From assembly GCA_027624995.1 (NCBI GenBank), contig JAQBTI010000139.1, positions 1-6,134 of the forward strand: a DNA stretch of 6,134 bases, read 5' to 3'. The notes beneath the pieces are model-generated. The model was not told where the DNA came from. It saw only the letters and a program-made list of their open reading frames with translations, and ran no database searches. This DNA is from Chloroflexota bacterium (lineage in GTDB: Bacteria; Chloroflexota; Dehalococcoidia; Lucifugimonadales; CATQGZ01). The translations under genes were made by a program, and so were the position numbers. Below, piece after piece: positions 1-6,134 of the stretch. How positions within the stretch are numbered: position 1 is the stretch's first letter; each line of letters starts with the position of its first letter.

Positions 1-567
1 CCACCGGCGCTCGTTTCCGGGACGGCCGCTGTAGTCAGTCTCCCCCATCCGCCGGCCCCAGCCGATCAGGTCCTGTGAAATGGTCACCAGGTTGCGCAGC
101 ATCCAGTACATGCGATTGGGCTGGTCGTGGACGACGAAGAATTTGCATTGTCCGCCTGGCCACGAGGCGAATTGGGTAAAGATCAGTCGATTGTTCAGCG
201 CCGTAGTCCACCACTCCCGCAATGTGCGCAGTGGCCTGGTTGTCAATGCCGCAACGGGCAAAGGCTCGAATCCGGCCGCCCACCTCAACCGTGTTCGGTT
301 CCAGCCACGTAGAGTCCTCCTTCGAGCTAGTCGAGATTTGCGGACTCCTACCTGGTGGGAACAGGCCTCTCGTGAGTGAGTCCGGAAGCTCCGGGCGAGG
401 GGCAACATTGGACATACTCCAGGCGTTGAGAACGAGTGGGACTTGTCTCTTTCGAACCGGAGCATCACCTTGCCGTGATGGCGCTCACCTTCGCCGCCGT
501 AGTCCACTGCCGCTAGGGCGAGCTTGAGATTGATGTAGAATGTCGGGCGGGCCGGAGCAGACGTCAT
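1..567 (-). pseudogene. Sialidase-like (BNR/beta-propeller) protein, frameshifted and cut by the left edge
   Basis: No single frame gives a convincing protein, but three consecutive minus-strand stretches do. From an ATG at 567 to about 430, one frame reads FYINLKLALAAVDYGGEGE and then GKVMLRFERDKSHSFS, which resembles a degenerate Asp-box. From about 440 to 200 a second frame reads LNAWSMSNVAP and WLEPNTVEVGGRIRAFARCG. From about 200 to base 1 the first frame resumes with LIFTQFASWPGGQCKFFVV, NRMYWMLRNLVTISQDLIGW and GRPGNERRW. The middle and last stretches match, from memory, the central part of bacterial proteins annotated as exo-alpha-sialidase (five- or six-bladed propellers), where a WLE-N-VE motif is followed by a PGG-KF motif. 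The first frame stays open from 567 to 1, but its middle part (415-200) is arginine-rich and not protein-like. I infer an eroding gene or sequence errors; neither junction lies in a homopolymer. The substrate cannot be inferred. Confidence 0.5.
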
Positions 568-579
568 CCGCAATCCGCT

Positions 580-586
580 AGAGAGG
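580..586 (+). promoter_or_regulatory. Ribosome binding site for the MmgE/PrpD gene
   Basis: AGAGAGG lies 8 bases before the TTG at 595. It supports the TTG start over the in-frame ATG at 625, which would remove the first ten residues of a well-conserved N-terminus. Confidence 0.6.
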
Positions 587-594
587 TACCGCAG

Positions 595-1986
595 TTGAAT
601 TACACCGACGGCTTAGCTGAGTTTATGGGCGAGCTCGCCCTCGACGACATTCCAGATCACATCCGGCGTCTCGCGCGAGTCAACATCATGGACGCCGTCG
701 GTGTCATCATCGCCGGGCACGCCTTTCTCGAGCACGAGCAAGACGACAGGCTCGAGAGGTACCTGGATCTGCTGCCACCCGGCGACCAGGCCACGACATT
801 GGGATTCCACCGACGTGCGTCGCTTCAGGCGGCGGGGTTCGCCAATGGGACGCTCTCGGAGGTCTTAGACTGGCAGGACACTACGATGTCGGCTCGGGTG
901 CACACGGGAAGCGGCACCGTCCCAGCCGTGATGGCGATAGCGGAGTGGCGTAACTCCACCGGGGTCGACATGGTACGCGCGATGGCGGTTGGTTATGAGG
1001 TGGCCGCGCGCGTCGGCGTGGCGATTCAGCCGTCCCACTGGCACAAGGGATTTCAGGCCACTGGCACCGTGGGCGCCATAGGTGCGGCGGCGGCGGCAGG
1101 CTCGCTCATGGGCTTCAGTCCCTCACAGATGTCCAATGTACTCGGTGTGGCAGGGTACATTCTAGCGATCTCCAACGGCGACGGAGTATTCACGGGGTAT
1201 AACATCAAGCCGGTCCATGGAGGCATGGCCGCTCAGGCGGGCATTCAGGCTGCTCTCTTGGTTGAGAGCGGGTACGAGGCCGGGCCGCTCGAGGGTCTCG
1301 AGCCACGAAAGCACGGCTTCATGAACATCTCCAGTGATGACGTGAGGCCCGAGGTGCTTGTGGACGGGCTTGGTTCGACCTGGCAGTCGTCGGTCTGCTC
1401 GCAGAAGCTGTACCCGGTCGGGCTGCTGATCATCGGTCCTATCCAGGTCACGCTGGACCTGATGAAAAAACATGGCATCACGGCCGAGAAGGTCGACAGC
1501 GTCCTCGTGACCTCTTACCCCGATACCTGGAAGTTCGTGGGGAGACACTACACGACGACGGAGAGCACCTACGTGGACGCGCATCTTTCTTTGCCATATT
1601 CGGTGGCGGTGACCATAGCTGATGGCGAGTACGGCTGGCAGCAGCAGAGCACGAAGCGGATCGCCGATCCGGCAGTCCACGAACTCGCTTCGCGGGTTAC
1701 TGTTGACGTGGACGAGTCGATGGATGACAACTACCCAAATGACTGGCCGGCCCGCGTCGAGATCACCCTCAAGGACGGTCGGAAGGTGTCCGACCGGCTC
1801 GACAAGGTGACCGGATGTCCGAACCGCCCGATGACGGACTCGGAGCTTGTAGAGAAGTTCGTGGGAAATATCGGTGGGATTGTCGGACAGGACAGGGCGA
1901 CGGCCGCCGAGGACGCCTTCATGGCTCTAGAAAGCCTAGACAGCGCGCGGAACCTCGTCAAAATGCTGGTGCCCCGAGCAGCTTGA
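595..1986 (+). CDS. MmgE/PrpD family protein (2-methylcitrate dehydratase / cis-aconitate decarboxylase superfamily)
   Basis: This 463-residue protein has the usual family length (about 450-480) and is collinear with it. It starts with helical DAVGVIIAG at residues 33-41, then GFANGTLSEVLDWQDT (81-96) and HTGSGTVPA (103-111). The all-helical core follows (TGTVGAIGAAAAAGSLMGFS, 156-175), then KPVHGGMAAQAGIQAALL (205-222), the lid-domain motif QKLYP (270-274), and an alpha/beta C-terminal part with RVEITLKDGR. Family members dehydrate, decarboxylate or epimerise small di- and tricarboxylates in the cytoplasm. Compared from memory with cis-aconitate decarboxylase, Asp92/95, His103, Lys205 and Lys271 are kept, but the His of the GFH-T motif is Gln154 and the His just after KxYP is absent (Gly276/Leu277). 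Citrate-type chemistry is therefore doubtful and the substrate unknown. The start is TTG. It is the first plus-strand gene, 29 bases before the hydrolase remnant. Confidence 0.9.
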   Translation: MNYTDGLAEFMGELALDDIPDHIRRLARVNIMDAVGVIIAGHAFLEHEQDDRLERYLDLLPPGDQATTLGFHRRASLQAAGFANGTLSEVLDWQDTTMSARVHTGSGTVPAVMAIAEWRNSTGVDMVRAMAVGYEVAARVGVAIQPSHWHKGFQATGTVGAIGAAAAAGSLMGFSPSQMSNVLGVAGYILAISNGDGVFTGYNIKPVHGGMAAQAGIQAALLVESGYEAGPLEGLEPRKHGFMNISSDDVRPEVLVDGLGSTWQSSVCSQKLYPVGLLIIGPIQVTLDLMKKHGITAEKVDSVLVTSYPDTWKFVGRHYTTTESTYVDAHLSLPYSVAVTIADGEYGWQQQSTKRIADPAVHELASRVTVDVDESMDDNYPNDWPARVEITLKDGRKVSDRLDKVTGCPNRPMTDSELVEKFVGNIGGIVGQDRATAAEDAFMALESLDSARNLVKMLVPRAA

Positions 1987-2015
1987 GGCTCAATCAAGGG
2001 ACCAACGAGACTCGT

Positions 2016-2613
2016 ATGGCGGGTTCAGTTGCGGAGTACAGTATCAACGTCACCCAGGATGTGATGGTCCCGATGCGCGATGGCGTGCGGCTGGCCGCAG
2101 ATATCTATCGTCCCACGCTAAACGGAGAGATGGCCCCGGGGAATTTCCCAACGATTTTTGGCCGTACCTCGTGCGGCAAGTCCAACACGGTGATGCGGAT
2201 CGAGGCCGTAGCCAACCTCTCCACTCCAAGGGTATATGCGGTCGTGCTCCAGGACCTCAGGGGTCGGGGCCGCTCCGAGGGCACCGGACAGTACTTCCGT
2301 ACGGTGAACCCGAGGGAAGGCCAGGACGGCTACGACACGGTCGAATGGACCGCGGCCCAGGGCCGGTCCAGCGGCAAAGTAGGCACGGTCGGTTCTTATC
2401 ATGGTGGCAAGGTCCAGACGGCAATGGCACCGGAGCGGCCACTCCACCTCACGGCGATGTGGGCCGACGTCAACACCGTTAACCTTTTCGATGGTAGGGG
2501 CCTGTGGGGGTGCGATGGCGCTCCACCTGCACATGGCCGAGGCAGCCCTGCTTCAAGCGGCGCCAGCGCTCGAGAGACTGAGAGATACAGCCGGTCGCCG
2601 TCTGCCTGTCTAG
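2016..2613 (+). pseudogene. CocE/NonD family hydrolase (peptidase S15-like), N-terminal remnant with frameshift
   Basis: The ATG at 2016 opens a frame with clear hallmarks of the alpha/beta-hydrolase CocE/X-Pro dipeptidyl-peptidase group: VPMRDGVRLAADIYRP (18-33), VVLQDLRGRGRSEG (76-89), DGYDTVEW (104-111) and the nucleophile region GSYHGGKVQTAMA with Ser127. Members cleave esters or amides. Family resemblance stops at LFDGRGLWG (157-165), and that frame then runs through low-quality sequence to a TGA at 2621. In the +1 frame resemblance resumes as GAMALHLHMAEAALLQA and stops at the TAG at 2611-2613. The switch lies at the run of five G at 2506-2510; four G would join the frames exactly. Even when repaired, the product is 198 residues against the usual 550-600, so the Asp/His of the triad, the cap and the C-terminal jelly-roll domain are missing. 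I judge it non-functional. A weak AAGGGA at 1996-2001 is the only possible ribosome site. Confidence 0.82.
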
Positions 2614-2672
2614 GCCAGTGATGTCCGTGTGTGCTTCGCAAATACGATTTCGAACCGACCGTCATTCATAAT

Positions 2673-2677
2673 AGGAG
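2673..2677 (+). promoter_or_regulatory. Ribosome binding site for the FAD-dependent oxidoreductase
   Basis: AGGAG lies 9 bases before the GTG at 2687, an almost ideal site and spacing. It decides the GTG start, which places the Rossmann glycine motif at residues 11-16 as expected for this fold. Confidence 0.75.
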
Positions 2678-2686
2678 AAGTAGGAC

Positions 2687-3856
2687 GTGGAGACGACTGC
2701 CGACGCCGTAGTAATCGGAGGAGGAATCCTAGGTGCCAGCACAGCGCACTTCCTGGCGAAGAGGGGCTTTGGCAAGGTTGTTCTGCTGGAGAAACACGCG
2801 CTCGCGTCAGCGAGCACCGGGCATTCGGCCGCTAACGTCCGCACCTACTACTCAAATCCGGTTACGGCCCAACTGGCCTGGCGAGGGGTCCAGATGTTCG
2901 AGAACGACCGTGAGGAGCTGGGCGGCGACTCCGGTTTCCAGCAGGTGGGTTTCTTGCTGTTGCTGGACGAAAGTACCTCCGCAACAGGTGACCAGATACT
3001 CCGCAAGGAGCGGGAGAATGGAGTGGAGGTCCAAGACCTATCGGCTAAGGATATCGGCGAAATCGCTCCTCAACTCGACCTGGAAGGTGTGGTGAGAGCG
3101 ACTTTCGAGCCGCGCTCCGGTTACGCAGACCCGGTGAGGACGACTCGAAGTCTGGTTGAACGCGCCAAGGACTGGGGACTCTCGGTCTATGAGGGTGTGG
3201 GAGCCACAGGTATCAGGTCGGAGGGCGACCGGATTTCGGCTGTCGAGACGGATGATGAGCTGGTCCAGACGCCGGTGGTCGTAAACGCGGCAGGGCCATG
3301 GGGGCGCCGAGTCGGCCTTTGGGTCGGTCAAAACGACTCGATTCGCTGGAGTAGAGAGTCTGATCTGGTGATACGGCTCCCACGGGAGTTCGGAAGAAGC
3401 CCCGTGGTCTCCGATCCTGCGCTGCGATTCTATTTCCGGCCTCAAGGTGACGACACCATGATGGCAGGTCTCGGCTTTCCCAAAGAGGTCGAGCCAATGG
3501 ACATCGACGATTACGACCAGGAACTCGACTCGGTCAGTCGCCAGCGGATACTGGAGCCGCTGCACCGCAGAGTGCCGTCACTTCGACAGGCGAAGTTCTT
3601 ACACGGATGGGCTTCGGTCTACACGATCACGGACGACTGGCACCCGTTGGTGGGTCCCGTACCCGGTCTCCAGGGCTACTACGACTGCTACGGAGGCAGC
3701 GGGCACGGCTTCAAGCTGGGTCCGGCTATCGGAGAATCGCTCGCCGACGTGATAGCCGGCGATACGCCCAAGATCGACATCCGGCCGCTGCGTCCTACGC
3801 GCTTCATGGAGGGTGAGCCGATCACGTCTGCCTGGGGCAGTGGCAACCGTGCATGA
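2687..3856 (+). CDS. FAD-dependent oxidoreductase, DAO fold (sarcosine/glycine/D-amino-acid oxidase family)
   Basis: This complete 389-residue protein has the family's usual length. The FAD-binding Rossmann motif is VVIGGGILGAST (8-19), the ribose-binding acid is Glu35 in VVLLEKH, and STGHSAANVRTYY (43-55) matches the second flavin-contact motif. SGYADPVRTTRSLVERA (144-160), VVNAAGPWG (198-206) and the C-terminal GGSGHGFKLGPAIGE (336-350) are typical of sarcosine-oxidase beta and dimethylglycine-dehydrogenase relatives. Such enzymes oxidise the C-N bond of secondary or tertiary amines or amino acids, passing electrons to oxygen or an acceptor. In monomeric sarcosine oxidase a Cys in the CMYT-TPD motif carries FAD covalently; here the motif is SVYTITDD (310-317), so FAD is probably not bound there. 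No signal peptide is seen, so it is likely cytoplasmic. The substrate is unknown. The gene may share a transcript with the upstream MmgE/PrpD gene. Confidence 0.9.
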   Translation: METTADAVVIGGGILGASTAHFLAKRGFGKVVLLEKHALASASTGHSAANVRTYYSNPVTAQLAWRGVQMFENDREELGGDSGFQQVGFLLLLDESTSATGDQILRKERENGVEVQDLSAKDIGEIAPQLDLEGVVRATFEPRSGYADPVRTTRSLVERAKDWGLSVYEGVGATGIRSEGDRISAVETDDELVQTPVVVNAAGPWGRRVGLWVGQNDSIRWSRESDLVIRLPREFGRSPVVSDPALRFYFRPQGDDTMMAGLGFPKEVEPMDIDDYDQELDSVSRQRILEPLHRRVPSLRQAKFLHGWASVYTITDDWHPLVGPVPGLQGYYDCYGGSGHGFKLGPAIGESLADVIAGDTPKIDIRPLRPTRFMEGEPITSAWGSGNRA

Positions 3857-4038
3857 GGTTTCTTCTACCCTAAGTACGCAGCCAGAAGCGTTGCAACATG
3901 GATAAATCGTCCTCCAATTCTGGGAGTGGGGGCCGTCGCTGAGTGTACGACCGCCATAGAACGAGTCAAGAACGAGGACTATCCGCTCGTGAGATCGACG
4001 CAGCCTGCGACTGGGCTAGTGCCTGCTCATAGGCTCGT
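3857..4038. other. Convergent intergenic region, possibly with a degraded coding remnant on the plus strand
   Basis: This gap lies between the stops of the oxidoreductase and batE. The oxidoreductase frame remains open after its TGA for 61 codons, up to a TAA at 4040-4042 inside the end of batE. The translation includes YPKYAARSVATWINRPPILG and IERVKNEDYPLVRSTQ, which looks moderately protein-like, but I recognise no family and see no start codon with a ribosome site. Chance openness over 61 codons at this GC content is plausible. Short inverted repeats are present (AGCC/GGCT at 4002-4016, GCCT/AGGC at 4021-4034), but none is followed by a T-run on either strand, so I do not call a terminator. 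Confidence 0.35.
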
Positions 4039-4851
4039 CTAACGCAGGGCCACCTGCTCGACCGCAGATGCGGGAACCCAGCCCTGGAGCTCGTCGCCGG
4101 GTAGTGCTACCCTGGCCCAGCTTCCTCGCTCCTCAATCAGGTGCGTCTCCGCCCCTGCGTGCAGCTCGAACTCCGTTACGTACTGGTCGCCGGGGCCGCT
4201 CATGACCTCCACCGTCTCAGCCAGGATCACAGCTTCGTCGTCTGAGCTTTCCGAGAGCAGCCGACCGCCGAGTGAGGCCGCACCTACGACTAGGAGGGCG
4301 CCTGCCACGACTACCGTGTATCCCGCGCCCCGCCGCACTCCCTGGTTCCGCACGAACATCATCGCCAGGATGGAAAGGGTCGTTAGGGACCATAGCACGA
4401 GTACGCCAACTGAGAGCTCGCTCACGGTCAGCCACGACCGCGCGGAGACGATATCGGCCAAGGTCGACGATTCGTCGGAATTGAGCACGTCGGCGGTCTG
4501 ACCGAGCACCACTTCGAGGTTGGCATCGATGTCGCCGTCACGGGGGGCGAGGCGTTCGGCCCGCCGGTAGTTAAGCACGGCGAGTCCGAGCTCACCTTGC
4601 TTGTAGTGGGCGTTTCCAAGGTTGTAAAAGAGGGCCGCGTCACGCAGCCCCTGGTCCACTAGCTGCTGGTAGGCCTCGGCAGCCTGTTGGAAGCTGCCGG
4701 CCTCATATAGCTGGTTCGCTCCGACCATTAGCTCGGATGCATTGGGTGGCTGGGCGTGCGCGGACTTTGTGCCTGTCAGGGCCACGGCGAGCAGGGCCAG
4801 CCCTGTCACCAGAATTATGTTCACGGTGGCCTGACTAAGCACCTGAGTCAA
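4039..4851 (-). CDS. batE: BatE-like protein: signal peptide, TPRs, two membrane segments and an SH3b domain
   Basis: The 270 residues show, in order: a hydrophobic export signal (about 10-33, possible cleavage after AHA); two tetratricopeptide repeats (about 38-71 and 72-105, including FYNLGNAHYKQGELGLAVLNY at the second); a linker; membrane helices at about 145-167 and 177-195; and an SH3b-type domain at about 205-266 with VMSGPGDQY and GSWARVALPGDELQGWVP. This architecture matches BatE proteins of the Bat (Bacteroides aerotolerance) operon: the TPRs and SH3b domain would face the envelope and bind partner proteins or peptidoglycan. It directly follows batD with a 17-base overlap, so the two are probably translationally coupled. 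The chosen start is TTG at 4851 with GGAG at 4862-4859, seven bases upstream; GTG at 4842 is an alternative. The biochemical role of Bat proteins is not well established. Confidence 0.82.
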   Translation of the reverse strand: MTQVLSQATVNIILVTGLALLAVALTGTKSAHAQPPNASELMVGANQLYEAGSFQQAAEAYQQLVDQGLRDAALFYNLGNAHYKQGELGLAVLNYRRAERLAPRDGDIDANLEVVLGQTADVLNSDESSTLADIVSARSWLTVSELSVGVLVLWSLTTLSILAMMFVRNQGVRRGAGYTVVVAGALLVVGAASLGGRLLSESSDDEAVILAETVEVMSGPGDQYVTEFELHAGAETHLIEERGSWARVALPGDELQGWVPASAVEQVALR

Positions 4852-6133
4852 ACTGCCTCTCCAATTCCAAGAGAATGGACGCGGCCTCTGCCATCAGCTC
4901 GTCTCCGGAGGTAATCCCGTTGACACTCGGAGCAAACCTGCCACCCTCGCTAGTAGTCAGGCACGCTTCGACCCGCTCGATCAGTCCGGGCTCGATTCCC
5001 CTGGAGCGTAGAAGGCGTATCAAAGTCTCATGAGTCTTTCCGGACGCCGGTTGATCGACCTTATCGCCGATGTACTGAGTGAGGGTGATGCCGACGGCCG
5101 CGTACGGATCGGAGCCGGTATCTCGCGCGGCCTCCAGGGCCGTTCTCGCATTGCCGTGGGCTCGAGCGTTACGAGTGAGGCCGGTACCGTCGCCGAATAT
5201 CCGGCGCCTGCCACGCCATAGCGTCGCACCCGCGAGTAAGACGGCAGGGAATCCCATGACGGCCCAGAACGACCCTCGATCTGGGAGCGAACTCCCGACA
5301 GTACGCAGCTTGGCCGGCGCGGGCTTTATGTGCCGGATGTCGGTCGCCAAGCGTTCAACCTCGTCTCGGTCCACGCCGGGCAGGGCTTGGACCGCATCCT
5401 GGGCAGGTCCCCGAAAAACCGTTACTGGAATAGGCTCGGTCGAGACCCTCAAATAACGGTCCACGGCCGGGTTGAAGTAGGTGTAGCTGATGGCAGGAAT
5501 GGAGAGAGTGCCAGGCTCGCGTGGTACCAATGTGCGCTCATATACCCGAGTACCGACTAACTTATCGTCGACGATCCGGGAGTTCGTTGTGGCGGGAACG
5601 TCCACCGTTCGCCAGCCCGGCATATCTGGCAAGATGGGGTTTGGGAGGACATCGATGTTTCCCTCACCGCTCAGTGTCACCGTGAGCAGTAAGGGTTCAT
5701 TTACCACTCCCGTAGTGCCATCGATTTGGGCGGTGATGGAGAAGCGGCCGACTGCGCCCGAGAAGTCCGGCAGTGCGCCGGGCGGCAACGGCTGTATTTC
5801 CATCTCCACTGGCGGCGTCTTTAGTCTGGTGGTCTGCTGGAAGAACCCGCCCGGAATCGTGAGCTCAGCGGACTCGATAGTTCTCGGGCCAACTATCGTG
5901 GGGAACAGGACGGTCCGTATCTCGGCGACGGTATAGCTGCGTCCGGCAGCAACAGTGCGATAGCGGCGCTGGTCCGGGTCGTCCCGGCTCCAGAAGCCTG
6001 TCAGCTCGGGTCCATCGTAGTCGGTCCGACCGAAGAAGCTGACGGCCGAGTAGAAGCGAAATGTGTAGATGACCTGTTCGCCCAGCCTAGGCGAGGGATT
6101 GTCGATCTCGGCCTCGACGAAGTAGTCTTGGCC
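4835..6133 (-). CDS. batD: BatD-like oxygen tolerance protein, C-terminal 432 residues (start beyond the right edge)
   Basis: The frame is open from the right edge to a TAG at 4837-4835; the N-terminus lies outside the window. Fragment residues 1-112 form one Ig-like BatD domain (GQDYFVEAEIDNPSPRLGEQ, RLKTPPVEMEI). Residues about 128-240 form a second (RFSITAQID, NEPLLLTVTLSGEGNID, PREPGTLSIPAISYTYFNP). A membrane helix lies at about 287-307 (FWAVMGFPAVLLAGATLW) with RGRRR after it, and the C-terminal cytoplasmic part has DPYAAVGITLTQYIGDK and TSEGGRFAP, typical of the end of BatD. The protein would be anchored in the membrane with its Ig-like domains outside. BatD proteins usually accompany MoxR ATPases and VWA-domain BatA/BatB proteins, expected further right. 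An internal GTG at 5809 is not the start, because domain sequence continues upstream of it. The end overlaps batE by 17 bases. Confidence 0.85.
   Translation of the reverse strand, partial: GQDYFVEAEIDNPSPRLGEQVIYTFRFYSAVSFFGRTDYDGPELTGFWSRDDPDQRRYRTVAAGRSYTVAEIRTVLFPTIVGPRTIESAELTIPGGFFQQTTRLKTPPVEMEIQPLPPGALPDFSGAVGRFSITAQIDGTTGVVNEPLLLTVTLSGEGNIDVLPNPILPDMPGWRTVDVPATTNSRIVDDKLVGTRVYERTLVPREPGTLSIPAISYTYFNPAVDRYLRVSTEPIPVTVFRGPAQDAVQALPGVDRDEVERLATDIRHIKPAPAKLRTVGSSLPDRGSFWAVMGFPAVLLAGATLWRGRRRIFGDGTGLTRNARAHGNARTALEAARDTGSDPYAAVGITLTQYIGDKVDQPASGKTHETLIRLLRSRGIEPGLIERVEACLTTSEGGRFAPSVNGITSGDELMAEAASILLELERQFDSGA
4856..4862 (-). promoter_or_regulatory. Ribosome binding site for batE, inside the batD coding sequence
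   Basis: Read on the minus strand, GGAGAGG at 4862-4856 precedes the TTG at 4851; the GGAG core is seven bases away. It lies within the last codons of batD, which fits coupled translation. Confidence 0.55.
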
Positions 6134-6134
6134 C

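Noticed and set aside
80..527. Plus-strand open frames of 60-101 codons opposite the sialidase-like remnant
   Set aside because: Their translations have no recognisable motif, while the minus strand carries family-like sequence.
536..541. TAGAAT as a -10 box for the MmgE/PrpD gene
   Set aside because: It matches TATAAT at five of six bases, but the sequence 17 bases upstream has no -35 likeness; too weak to annotate.
1815..2015. N-terminal extension of the hydrolase frame overlapping the end of the MmgE/PrpD gene
   Set aside because: Family similarity begins just after the ATG at 2016; the upstream part is an out-of-frame reading of the MmgE/PrpD C-terminus.
2667..2672. CATAAT as a -10 box before the oxidoreductase
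   Set aside because: A transcript starting there would omit the strong ribosome site at 2673-2677, and there is no -35 element at the right distance.
4002..4035. Nested inverted repeats (AGCCT/AGGCT with GGC-TAGT-GCC inside) as a bidirectional terminator
   Set aside because: Stems of three to five base pairs with large bulges and no T-run on either strand.
4835..5809. GTG at 5809 as the start of batD
   Set aside because: The same frame continues upstream to the window edge with a full Ig-like BatD domain, so the gene is simply cut by the edge.

Overview
The window is about 60% GC and reads as bacterial: closely packed genes, GTG and TTG starts with purine-rich ribosome binding sites, and a BatD/BatE pair. 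The mix of an MmgE/PrpD protein, a CocE-type hydrolase, a D-amino-acid-oxidase-fold flavoenzyme and a sialidase-like protein recalls the catabolic repertoires of environmental heterotrophs, for instance marine Chloroflexota such as SAR202. That assignment is recall-based and weak; no rRNA, tRNA or marker gene fixes the taxon.

Layout. Bases 1-567 (minus) hold part of a sialidase-like beta-propeller protein whose protein-like stretches lie in two frames, so it looks broken; it also runs off the left edge. On the plus strand follow an intact MmgE/PrpD gene (595-1986), a CocE/NonD hydrolase remnant (2016-2613; a frameshift in a run of five G, then an early stop after roughly one third of the normal length), and an intact FAD-dependent oxidoreductase (2687-3856). 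A convergent gap of 182 bases (3857-4038) separates these from a minus-strand operon in which batD (from the right edge to 4835) overlaps batE (4851-4039) by 17 bases.

How the genes work together. The plus-strand genes are co-directional with short gaps (29 bases, then 65-73 bases), which fits one catabolic transcription unit acting on a small amine, amino acid or carboxylate, but the substrate is unknown and the middle gene is dead or mis-sequenced. BatD and BatE are envelope-facing proteins normally encoded with MoxR-type AAA+ ATPases and VWA-domain proteins; those partners would lie beyond the right edge.

I found no CRISPR array, transposase, tRNA, rRNA, riboswitch or convincing terminator. 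I do not see a new biological system. The points most worth checking are the two broken genes, and the replaced active-site residues in the MmgE/PrpD protein and the flavoenzyme.
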